DNA from: Chryseobacterium gleum
GTDB lineage: Bacteria; Bacteroidota; Bacteroidia; Flavobacteriales_D; Crocinitomicaceae
NCBI GenBank assembly: GCA_945897805.1
Contig: CAMDFX010000013.1
Span: 27,421 to 91,420 of the forward strand
Direction of reading: 5' to 3'
DNA length: 64,000 nt
Shown: positions 52,708-60,295 of the stretch, piece after piece
Numbering within the stretch: the first letter of the stretch is position 1
How the letters are laid out: every line of letters begins with the position of its first letter
Translations under genes and position numbers: made by a program
Notes under the pieces: generated by a model
What the model was told of the DNA's origin: nothing
What the model saw: only the letters and a program-made list of their open reading frames with translations
The model's database searches: none

Positions 52708-54087
52708 TCAATCTAAAGTTTTAATTTCAATTTTCAACATTTCAATTTCATTTCGCATTTGTTCTTTCACATTTGAAAAATAAACACTCCAATCATCAAT
52801 TTCTGTTATCAATTTGAATTCATCACTTAGTTTGATATTAATTATCTCAACTTCCAACTTTTTAATTTTTTCTCGCAATTTTTTTACAAGATTTTTTAGT
52901 TTGATTTTATCGCTATTTTCACCTGTTTTTTGTGATGAGATTATTCCTTTTTGTAAATCATTTAAAATTTCTTTTACTCTTTGTAAGTCTTTTTTATCCT
53001 TTGCTATAGATAATTGAATCATAAGCTCTTCAGCTTGTTTCTGAACTTCTGATGGAGCTTGTGAAAATTTATCTGGGTGGCAAAGGATAGCTGCTTTTCT
53101 ATAATTAGATGTCAATTCTTTTTTCTCTTCTTCACTCAAGTCGAATACTTCTTTATCTTTTTCAAACTCAAATTGCTTACTATACTCTTGTTCATCTCTC
53201 TCTGCCTCTTCATACTTTTCTTTGTCTTGTGCATACTTCAGTTTTCTGAATTGCAAAAGTTTTAAAATTAAGTCCCCAACTGCCAAAAAATGTTCTCTTT
53301 GGAAGTCACGTAAAACACCTTCCAATTCAGACCGTTCATTGTCAAATGATACAACTTGATTTTCAAGAATTTTAATTTCTAGTTTTAAAGCTTCTATTTC
53401 TGGGTCAATCCAAACGGAAATTTGGCGTTGATGATTGATGAAATTTTCAATTAAAGTAACTGCTTCTGAAAGTTTACCTTTGGAGATGAAGTCAAGGATA
53501 CTGTGCAAGTCAGTATGAAAAATGTAATCTTTAAGTTTATTACTTACTGTTTCTACTTCCTCAATATCTTCCAAGAGAATGTAGTTTTTGATTATTTCCA
53601 AACGCTTGACAATCCTGTCTACAGGTAAATCTTGAGCTATTTCTTTTTGATTTGGAAAATATTGTTTTTTGATGTTATTAAATTCAGTAATAAATTGTTC
53701 CGCAAGTGATTGGTCACCAGAAGTTATAACTATATTCTCAAAGTTTTTTTCAGCTTTATAACTCCAATTATAAGAACCAGTAATGACTGTATTTCTATCA
53801 ATGACACAAAATTTGTTATGCATTAATTCTTTTTCGCCATCACCAACAAAGTATACTTTGGAAGTACCAATATTTAATTTTTCAAATTCGATGCTTGAAT
53901 CATTGTTGATTAGGTCATTTGATAACATCAGATTAACGGTGCAACCCTCATTTGCTTTTGCAACTAGTTCGTCAAAAATGTTTTTGTTAGTGAACCAGGC
54001 AACTGCGATAAAAATAGTGCCTTTTGCTTTTTTAATTTCCCGCTTAACACTTTCAGCTATGTTTTCAAATAATGCTTGTGTTTCCAT
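52708..54087 (-). CDS. PLD-family nuclease fused to a J-domain
   Basis: A 459-aa soluble protein. Residues 1-145 are a phospholipase-D-like nuclease domain with a single HKD motif (His90, Lys92, Asp97 in ELMHNKFCVIDRN) and GSYNWS after it; single-motif PLD enzymes such as Nuc act as dimers on DNA. A helical region with coiled coils follows (about 150-310). Around 320-385 is a DnaJ-like domain with YRKAAILCHPDKF (HPD at 337-339), and a final coiled coil closes the protein. The J-domain suggests recruitment of DnaK. It is flanked on both sides by paralogous LRR genes on the same strand. Confidence 0.88.
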   Translation of the reverse strand: METQALFENIAESVKREIKKAKGTIFIAVAWFTNKNIFDELVAKANEGCTVNLMLSNDLINNDSSIEFEKLNIGTSKVYFVGDGEKELMHNKFCVIDRNTVITGSYNWSYKAEKNFENIVITSGDQSLAEQFITEFNNIKKQYFPNQKEIAQDLPVDRIVKRLEIIKNYILLEDIEEVETVSNKLKDYIFHTDLHSILDFISKGKLSEAVTLIENFINHQRQISVWIDPEIEALKLEIKILENQVVSFDNERSELEGVLRDFQREHFLAVGDLILKLLQFRKLKYAQDKEKYEEAERDEQEYSKQFEFEKDKEVFDLSEEEKKELTSNYRKAAILCHPDKFSQAPSEVQKQAEELMIQLSIAKDKKDLQRVKEILNDLQKGIISSQKTGENSDKIKLKNLVKKLREKIKKLEVEIINIKLSDEFKLITEIDDWSVYFSNVKEQMRNEIEMLKIEIKTLD

Positions 54088-54135
54088 AATTATAAGTTCT
54101 TATCTTCTAGATTTTGGTTATTGTAGATGTTAATA

Positions 54136-55011
54136 TCAATTATTTTGATCGCAAAACAAGTTTTTCAAGTTAATATTCTTAGATAAATCCAAGTTGGAAA
54201 TATAATTATCCTTGCAATCTAGGTAAAATAATTCGACATTATTTGATACATCCAAAAAGTTGATTTTGTTCTGGCCACAAAATAACCATTTCAAGTTACT
54301 ATTCTTTGACACATCCAAATTTGATAGTTGATTGACAAAACAACCTAGATCTTTCAACGCACTATTATTTGATACATCCAAAAAAGTGAGTTGGTTATGC
54401 GAACAACTTAAATCCGTCAACGCTCTATTATTTGATACATCCAAAAAGATGAGTTGGTTATTTGAACAAACCAAGTTCATCAAGTTGATATTATTCGATA
54501 CATTCAAAGTTGATATTAAATTATTTGAACAGTAGAAAAATTTCAATCTGGTATTCTTTGATACATTTATCGTTGTCAGTAGATTAAAATTACAGTTTAA
54601 TTCTTTCAAATTAGTGTTTTTGGATAAATCTAAGGCGCTAATTCTGTGATTTGGACATATTAGAGTTGTTAAACTTTTGAAAAAGGAAATACCTTCTAAC
54701 CTCTCAATTTTCCAATCTTCCTTAAAACTTTCCCACTTTCCATTTTCATTCCAAAAAGAGCATTCGATCAACTCAATATTTTTGATATCTGCATAAGCGA
54801 CAGTTCCATCTTTAACTTTAACTCCAATATATTTCAAGTATTCCTGAAAAATTTCATCGGGAATTGAAACTCTGAATTCATCACAAGGCTCACGATTTTC
54901 AATTTCGTTCAATAGTTTAATGGTTATTGATAAAATTTTAGAAACTCTTATCAAAGGTTGTTTTTCACTTCGAATTAACTGGTCTTTTTTACTATTTTCA
55001 GTATGGCTCAT
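54136..55011 (-). CDS. Cytoplasmic leucine-rich-repeat protein 2
   Basis: A 291-aa paralogue of the LRR protein at 51648-52706. The first about 95 residues align throughout (LIRVSKILSITIKLLNEIENRE, then SIPDEIFQEYLKYIGV and DIKNIELIECSF), followed by about eight 21-residue LRRs (LDVSNNRALTDLSCSHNQL type). It ends abruptly in the middle of a repeat (NLFCDQNN), with no capping motif, so it may be C-terminally shortened. No signal peptide. It precedes the PLD/J-domain gene by 48 bp. Confidence 0.83.
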   Translation of the reverse strand: MSHTENSKKDQLIRSEKQPLIRVSKILSITIKLLNEIENREPCDEFRVSIPDEIFQEYLKYIGVKVKDGTVAYADIKNIELIECSFWNENGKWESFKEDWKIERLEGISFFKSLTTLICPNHRISALDLSKNTNLKELNCNFNLLTTINVSKNTRLKFFYCSNNLISTLNVSNNINLMNLVCSNNQLIFLDVSNNRALTDLSCSHNQLTFLDVSNNSALKDLGCFVNQLSNLDVSKNSNLKWLFCGQNKINFLDVSNNVELFYLDCKDNYISNLDLSKNINLKNLFCDQNN

Positions 55012-55207
55012 TTTTAAAAAAAATCTACTTTTATTAAATTCAATTAATAATAAACTTCTAACTAGGTGCTAATCCAGCGATATGTAAAGACTTTTTCTTG
55101 TTTCAATTGGCTACCAAAATTTGTAGTAAAAAAACTTCTTTTTCATAACTTAACCATGGTCGAATTTAATTAAAAAAATTAAACAACAAATGAACAGTAT
55201 CTATTTA

Positions 55208-56059
55208 TCATCTAAGCTTTAATTTATTACAACCCCCCTTAAAAGCACATTCAGCAGGAGAATCACAATAATTATGCTGTTCGGTAATTAAACCTTCATT
55301 TTTGAGTACATCTTTGAAAGAATTTATTAGTTCATTCTCAATAGGAGATAAATTTGTAAGTATTTCCATCAAATCTTGAATATACCAGTCCTGTCCATTA
55401 TCTCCCGACCTCAATATTAAGTTAAAGGAATTAAAATTATTACCGAATCGCTTATTACAAATTGTATATTGCTCTGCTAATTTTTTTAAAACGGATTTAT
55501 TCACCTCTTTCTCATATTTTATTTCAAAAATGTCAATTTCCCCATTTTCATTTTTTACAAGCACGTCGCACATTATCAATACGTCATCTTCAATTATAGT
55601 TGCTTCAAAAATGACCTGTTTGCCTGATAATTTCAACAAATAATTGGTGTAGGAATCAAAGAATCCCCAATTTCCGACTTTGTCTAGTACATTTATTGCT
55701 CTAGGAAATTGTTCTTCTCTGAACCTATCACCATGATCACAAGTGGAATTAAAAAGAGATGATTGTGGCTCAATCATAGCCGATTTTTCTTTTTCGGCAA
55801 ATAAGTTTCTGAGACATCTTTTTCCGATATTGTAAAATAAAACAGAATTACTTTTATCTTTTTTCTTCTCAAGTCGATCAATCAATTTATTTAGATCAGC
55901 TACAGATCTTAAAAATTCCTCTGATTTATTATTTGACTTAGTTAAAATCTCAAGAGCGATGATGTAATTGTTTAATGCACAATTAAAGTCACCAATTTCA
56001 TCAGCAGTTCTTGCTAGTTTTATTATTTGATTGTAGTTTTTTTTAAATAAATGACTCAT
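55208..56059 (-). CDS. Cas4/DUF2779-like PD-(D/E)XK nuclease with helical N-terminal domain
   Basis: A 283-aa protein. Residues 5-65 form a helical hairpin region (IIKLARTADEIGDFNCALNN), like an MIT or TPR unit. The rest shows RecB-family nuclease motifs: Cys82 in GKRCLRNLF, HGDRFREEQFP, FEAT, Asp165 in MCDVLV, the ExK pair Glu179/Lys181 in IDIFEIKYEKE, and the motif-QxxY-like EQYTI (197-200). Three Cys near the end (265, 271, 277) could complete a 4Fe-4S site with Cys82, as in Cas4 and AddB. There is no cas gene or CRISPR array here. It sits between NTF2-like member C and LRR protein 2. Confidence 0.72.
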   Translation of the reverse strand: MSHLFKKNYNQIIKLARTADEIGDFNCALNNYIIALEILTKSNNKSEEFLRSVADLNKLIDRLEKKKDKSNSVLFYNIGKRCLRNLFAEKEKSAMIEPQSSLFNSTCDHGDRFREEQFPRAINVLDKVGNWGFFDSYTNYLLKLSGKQVIFEATIIEDDVLIMCDVLVKNENGEIDIFEIKYEKEVNKSVLKKLAEQYTICNKRFGNNFNSFNLILRSGDNGQDWYIQDLMEILTNLSPIENELINSFKDVLKNEGLITEQHNYCDSPAECAFKGGCNKLKLR

Positions 56060-56109
56060 GATTTTAAAGATTTTTCGCTCTTATTTTTCAGAATTAAATT
56101 TTTGAAAAT

Positions 56110-56583
56110 CTAATTTGAATAAATGATTGGACTATCTAGGCTAATTGATTTTTTTGGCTCACGAATTGTGAAAATCTTACCATTTCTGAAAGTAAAAGCG
56201 AATTGATGAACAATTTCATTTATTTCTTTATCTATCTGTTCTCCAAAATTCTTGGATCTCCAAGCGATTTTACTTTCGAAAAAATCCAAATCAGAACAAC
56301 GTATTTCCAGCATAATTTCACCTGGTCGAAAATCACAAGTTATTCCTTCCCTGTCAACGATATGGTATTTATTCTTTATTCCATTTGGACCATTAAAAAT
56401 ATTAAAGAAATATTCAAGAGCCATTTCTTTGTTCATTCCCTCAAAATATTTTCCATAATCATCCAGAATATTTTTGATTTCGCCGGCAGATTTATTGCAA
56501 TAGGCTTTTATGAAGGCTGCTAAAATTTTTGAATTTCTTTTGTTTTCAATCTCGAAAGATTTTTTAATAATAGATCTATTCAT
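56110..56583 (-). CDS. NTF2-like protein, new family member C
   Basis: A 157-aa soluble protein, third member of the family seen at 50.3 and 51.0 kb. Shared features are the first helix ILAAFIKAYCNKSAGEIKNI, the second helix MALEYFFNIF, the strand DFRPGEIMLEIRC, and NEIVHQFAFTFRNGKIFTIREP. It lies inside the co-directional array, 35 bp after the small membrane protein gene and 50 bp before the Cas4-like nuclease gene. Function unknown. Confidence 0.65.
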   Translation of the reverse strand: MNRSIIKKSFEIENKRNSKILAAFIKAYCNKSAGEIKNILDDYGKYFEGMNKEMALEYFFNIFNGPNGIKNKYHIVDREGITCDFRPGEIMLEIRCSDLDFFESKIAWRSKNFGEQIDKEINEIVHQFAFTFRNGKIFTIREPKKSISLDSPIIYSN

Positions 56584-56618
56584 ATTTTGTAATTAAAAAT
56601 GAGTTGATATTTCAAGAT

Positions 56619-56957
56619 TTAATAATCATCATAAGGGTCAGAAAAGAGGTCGTAATTTTTACCTGTATACCTTTCGATATCATATCTATCCATTTCATGA
56701 TCCCACAACTTGCCTTTATTTGTAGTCTTTGATTTAGATTTTATGAAACTAAGTAATATGGCTAGGAAAAAAATTGTAAGTAGAATTATCAATGTTGTCC
56801 AAAAACTCAGATTATAATCAATTTTATAAACATCAAAAATCCAATTAATAAAGTGGGATAAAGCCCAGGAAATTAGAAGTAAAATGATTGATAGAGTGGT
56901 GGATAAAAGAAATACAAAAATTATTGTATCTTTTCTTTTTTTATTTTTAGTTATCAT
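56619..56957 (-). CDS. Small two-helix membrane protein in the WYL operon
   Basis: A 112-aa protein with two transmembrane helices (TIIFVFLLSTTLSIILLLISWAL region and FWTTLIILLTIFFLAILLSF) and a hydrophilic acidic C-terminal tail (DRYDIERYTGKNYDLF, then SDPYDDY), which is probably cytoplasmic. Its start overlaps the WYL regulator stop by 11 bp, so translation is coupled. I do not recognise the family. In an effector system it could be the membrane-acting part; this is speculative. Confidence 0.65.
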   Translation of the reverse strand: MITKNKKRKDTIIFVFLLSTTLSIILLLISWALSHFINWIFDVYKIDYNLSFWTTLIILLTIFFLAILLSFIKSKSKTTNKGKLWDHEMDRYDIERYTGKNYDLFSDPYDDY

Positions 56958-57948
56958 AATTGTTTAACATTTTTTGAATTATTGATTGCATTTTTTCTTT
57001 TAAATATATTGGCTTTTGAATTGTAATATCCTGCCCGTAAGATAGTATAAGTGAAATAAACTCTCGGTTTGGGATAATCTTAATTCGAATTTCGAAAAAG
57101 CCATTTTCCAAATTTTTTACACGTTGAGTTGGGTGAAGAGGTTTTGTTTTTACGAACGGAATTGTTTCTTGATTTACATGAAGAATTATTTCTTGAGGTT
57201 CTTCGTTATATCGAATTACGCCAATAATATCATAGAAATAATCGTCCCAATCCAAGTTGCATGATAAATATGGAATTTGATGATTTATTGAAATATTTTT
57301 TATTCGATCTAATGGTAAATGCCATGTATCATGCGGCTGTCCATTGTGTTTCCCGAAAATGTACCATCGATTGGCGAATTGCTTTAAATAGTGAGGATGA
57401 TAAATAATATTTCTTGCCATTTTACCAAACGGTTGATAATCAAACTGAACAACTTGTTCGTTAAGTATAGCATTGAAAAAAAATGGTAATAATTCATTTC
57501 CTTCATAATCAAGGTTTGATTCATAAGAAATAACTGGATTTGTTCGTTTTATGTATTGACTGTCTAAAAGTGGACCAATTTCATTCAACCAACCAAGTTC
57601 CTCTCGACCTTCAAACATTCTGAGAATATTAACGGCTTGAGCCAAAGATTTTAATTCTGTTTCATTCATTGCTGATTTAGCAATAGTGAATTGATTTTCA
57701 TATTCGTATATACGTTCTCTGCCTCGGACTCTTTTTATAATTGGTGCTTCGTAGCCGTCTGAACTCATCATAAAGCGAATATCAACTCTCAATTGATGGT
57801 CACTAATTCCTCCATATTCAGGGTTTTTCTCTAGTAATACACGGTCTATTTCTTCCTTTAAATCAAAAAAAGTATAGCTTCTTCCAGAATTATTGAGACA
57901 TCTATCGATTATTCTATACCGTAATTGTGCATTTTTATTTTGACTCAT
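56947..57948 (-). CDS. WYL-domain transcriptional regulator
   Basis: A 333-aa regulator. Residues 1-85 are a winged helix-turn-helix (YRIIDRCLNNSGRSYTFFDL, then SDHQLRVDIRFMMS). Residues about 150-225 are the WYL domain, whose signature appears as ANRWYIFGKHN (WYI for WYL) after the conserved HPHYLKQ, with DTWHLPLDRI. A WCX-type C-terminal extension completes the protein. WYL regulators often repress defence or DNA-damage-linked operons and bind nucleic-acid-like ligands. It is coupled to the small membrane protein gene downstream and follows the DUF3268 gene by 5 bp. Confidence 0.9.
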   Translation of the reverse strand: MSQNKNAQLRYRIIDRCLNNSGRSYTFFDLKEEIDRVLLEKNPEYGGISDHQLRVDIRFMMSSDGYEAPIIKRVRGRERIYEYENQFTIAKSAMNETELKSLAQAVNILRMFEGREELGWLNEIGPLLDSQYIKRTNPVISYESNLDYEGNELLPFFFNAILNEQVVQFDYQPFGKMARNIIYHPHYLKQFANRWYIFGKHNGQPHDTWHLPLDRIKNISINHQIPYLSCNLDWDDYFYDIIGVIRYNEEPQEIILHVNQETIPFVKTKPLHPTQRVKNLENGFFEIRIKIIPNREFISLILSYGQDITIQKPIYLKEKMQSIIQKMLNNYDN

Positions 57949-57953
57949 TTTTA

Positions 57954-58964
57954 CTATTTTTTTAAATAATTCTTAAAAGATTGGATCAATTGCCTTTTTT
58001 TTTGAAAACGATTAATAACTCTGATTGCGATATTACATTGCAACTCATCAAACATTCCAAAGTGTGTTTCTTCCTTAGGTAGATTCATTTTTACTGAAAG
58101 CCATTTATACGCGGCATCTCTTGACTTAAAATAATGATTTTGTCCTTGCCAAAGTGGATCAAATAGTGCATGAGCTTCCATTTTTTTTTGCCTTAGTGAT
58201 TTGTTAGCAAGTCTTCCAAGTGACTTCCGATTAGCAAATGTGCCAACATAATGATCGGGATTATTTACACATTGAATAAAATATTTATTATAAGACGAAA
58301 ATCGTCCGAAAATCTCTTTATCTGTTACCATATGCGTCTTGCATTCACAGTAGGGGCATATTTGACCATTAAGAATTTTATTTTTAAACTGATCTTTCGT
58401 AATGGGATTTTCATTTCCTGTATAATAAACAAAAATAGTGTTTTCATTTTTTACTCCATTAATCTCCCATTTATCATCAGAACTGCGTATATAAAATTTA
58501 CATTTTCCGTCAGGGTATTTTATTTTTCGGATATTTATTCTTAATTCAATTTGTGTAAAATAAGATTGATTCCCTTCAACAATATTTATTTCTGATTTAT
58601 CATCAAGAATACTACTAATAAATTCTATAGTTTCGCGATTGATTTCTGCACTTAGATAAGACCAGTTAGAGTTTTGAGAAGCATAATTTATTTTAGTCAA
58701 ACAAGACATAAAAGGTTTGGTGAAAAATAAGTTAATACCTGAATTGTAAAAGATTAAGTTATTTACTCTAACATCTTTAGATTTTATTTCAATGGATTTC
58801 TTTTCTGAAGTTTTTATTTTATTAACTTTGTCAACAGTTTTGTTTTCTTCTGCAATTTCTTTTGAAATAGTGTAAGGCTCGTGATAAACCTCATTTATAA
58901 TATTAACTGAAAGCCGTCTTACACTTTCCTTTTGATAGAATTCGTTGTTTTCTCTGTAATTCAT
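57954..58964 (-). CDS. DUF3268-type zinc-finger protein with novel N-terminal domain
   Basis: A 336-aa protein. Residues about 200-310 match the zinc-finger-containing DUF3268 domain: ICPYCECKTHMV (Cys203, Cys206), IQCVNNPDHYVGTF (Cys232), LGRLANKSLRQKKMEAH, LFDPLW, and the closing THFGMFDELQC. The first about 190 residues have a charged helical start and a beta-rich domain (ELRINIRKIKYPDGKCKFYI) that I do not recognise. It is first in the minus-strand array and lies just downstream of a 9-bp inverted repeat. A nucleic-acid-binding role is likely from the zinc ribbon. Confidence 0.8.
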   Translation of the reverse strand: MNYRENNEFYQKESVRRLSVNIINEVYHEPYTISKEIAEENKTVDKVNKIKTSEKKSIEIKSKDVRVNNLIFYNSGINLFFTKPFMSCLTKINYASQNSNWSYLSAEINRETIEFISSILDDKSEINIVEGNQSYFTQIELRINIRKIKYPDGKCKFYIRSSDDKWEINGVKNENTIFVYYTGNENPITKDQFKNKILNGQICPYCECKTHMVTDKEIFGRFSSYNKYFIQCVNNPDHYVGTFANRKSLGRLANKSLRQKKMEAHALFDPLWQGQNHYFKSRDAAYKWLSVKMNLPKEETHFGMFDELQCNIAIRVINRFQKKRQLIQSFKNYLKK

Positions 58965-59002
58965 GATTTACTAATTTTTAAAGTTTCACAAATTTTTAGC
59001 TG

Positions 59003-59029
59003 ATTGTTGTTTGTTTTACTAACAACAAT
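59003..59029. promoter_or_regulatory. Inverted repeat upstream of the WYL-regulator operon
   Basis: ATTGTTGTT (59003-59011), 9-nt spacer, AACAACAAT (59021-59029), perfect 9-bp arms, 38 bp before the first ATG of the minus-strand operon. It is placed and shaped like an operator. The remainder of the 58965-59299 gap is AT-rich with nothing else evident. Confidence 0.55.
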
Positions 59030-59299
59030 TAAAATTATTTAAAAAAAACTAAATTTGACCATTACTGGTGGATAAAATTCCAGGATTAATAAAACGGATT
59101 AGTTGTTTTTAATAGTTATCTTATTGTTTTAAATTCAATAGATTAGGTTTATTTTTTAAATTAAAATTCTTCAATAGTATCTTCCATATAATCCTGCCAA
59201 AACATTATTCGTATTTTTGGATTAGTAACGTAAATAAACCTTACAACAGATAAAAAGCAACATTCCGCTACTTAATTCAAAATTAAAAAGCAAATAAAT

Positions 59300-59794
59300 A
59301 TGGGTTATCGCCTCTGTAAAAATAAAAAACATTACATCTCTTTGGATCGCGACTTTTGTGTTCATTGTGCTGTTATTAGTAAATTTCAAAAAACTGAAGA
59401 AAGTGGCATTGAACTTTTAGAGGGAATTAACTTCTATGAACGAAATCTCAATTCTAATTTATTTTACTTAACACTTAAAGCTATTTTAAATAGTGATTTT
59501 TCTGAAGAATTTTTACAATTTGGAACAAACAAAAGTCCTAATCTAGATTTTGAATTTACTGAAGAAGAAATTGAGAGACTGATTATTTCATTGAATATTT
59601 CAGATTTTACAATTAGACCAAAGATAAGTAAACAAGTTCAAGAAAATATTGATCTGAAAAATGAAAATTTCTTAATTCGCATCCATGTCGAGTCTGAAAT
59701 CAAAGGTCCTTTAGTTGGTTATGGCATAAATTTTTACTTGGAAACTAAGGGACAGGAAGTGCAAATCGTTGATTCTGGTTGGTGGGTATCTTGA
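59300..59794 (+). CDS. Small protein with N-terminal zinc-binding-like Cys cluster
   Basis: A 164-aa soluble protein. The N-terminus carries Cys6, Cys20 and Cys23 (RLCKNKKHYISLDRDFCVHC) with nearby His, a possible zinc ribbon missing a fourth Cys. The remainder is acidic alpha/beta (FEFTEEEIERLIISLNIS, then NFLIRIHVESEIKGPL) and ends DSGWWVS. I do not recognise the family. It is alone on the plus strand between two minus-strand groups. Confidence 0.6.
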   Translation: MGYRLCKNKKHYISLDRDFCVHCAVISKFQKTEESGIELLEGINFYERNLNSNLFYLTLKAILNSDFSEEFLQFGTNKSPNLDFEFTEEEIERLIISLNISDFTIRPKISKQVQENIDLKNENFLIRIHVESEIKGPLVGYGINFYLETKGQEVQIVDSGWWVS

Positions 59795-59851
59795 AAAAAG
59801 GGGGTGTAATTTCGTAGTTTAATGAAATAAATTAAACAAAGTATAACATAT

Positions 59852-60283
59852 TTAAGATTCTCGTTTCAGAAGTTCTATGGTAATCTCATCTCTCTCATCA
59901 GAAAAATAGCGTTCCAATACTTTACCAAATATAGTCACATCTTCATGTGTTACAAAGTCAAATAGAGTCATACAAGATCTTATTTTCTTTGCATCATTTT
60001 CCCCTACAACATGTTCAATTTTTACATTATTTAAATTATAAAGTTCTAGCGTGATTTCCAATAGTCGAGCTCCTAAAATAGTGTGATTAAAGTAATTTAT
60101 CGCTTCATTTTTGTCTTGAATTGCATAAAGCTGAGTATTTAAAGTAGGGGATTTAACTAAACCTGTAAGTTGAGGAAAAATGTACCAAATCCAATGCGAC
60201 GTTTTTTTGCCTGATTTAATTTCACGCAAAGCTATTGGGTATTGCTTTTCTTGTATTATTAGGAATCGATCAAGTGGTTTCAT
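59852..60283 (-). CDS. DUF1810 family protein
   Basis: A 143-aa helical protein that fits the DUF1810 family: LDRFLIIQEKQYPIALREI, GKKTSHWIWYIFPQL, ILGARLLEITL, and SCMTLFDFV with FGKVLERYF near the end. Family function is not established. It is last in the second minus-strand group, 12 bp after the membrane-anchored protein gene. Confidence 0.88.
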   Translation of the reverse strand: MKPLDRFLIIQEKQYPIALREIKSGKKTSHWIWYIFPQLTGLVKSPTLNTQLYAIQDKNEAINYFNHTILGARLLEITLELYNLNNVKIEHVVGENDAKKIRSCMTLFDFVTHEDVTIFGKVLERYFSDERDEITIELLKRES

Positions 60284-60295
60284 CTTTTTTATAGT

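Noticed and set aside
55208..56059. Calling the nuclease a CRISPR Cas4
   Set aside because: No other cas gene or repeat array is visible, Cys spacing differs, and the N-terminal helical domain is foreign to Cas4; Cas4-like is as far as the evidence goes.
58965..59299. Additional small gene in the gap before the Cys-cluster protein
   Set aside because: All frames are short and very AT-rich, without protein-like composition; only the inverted repeat stands out.
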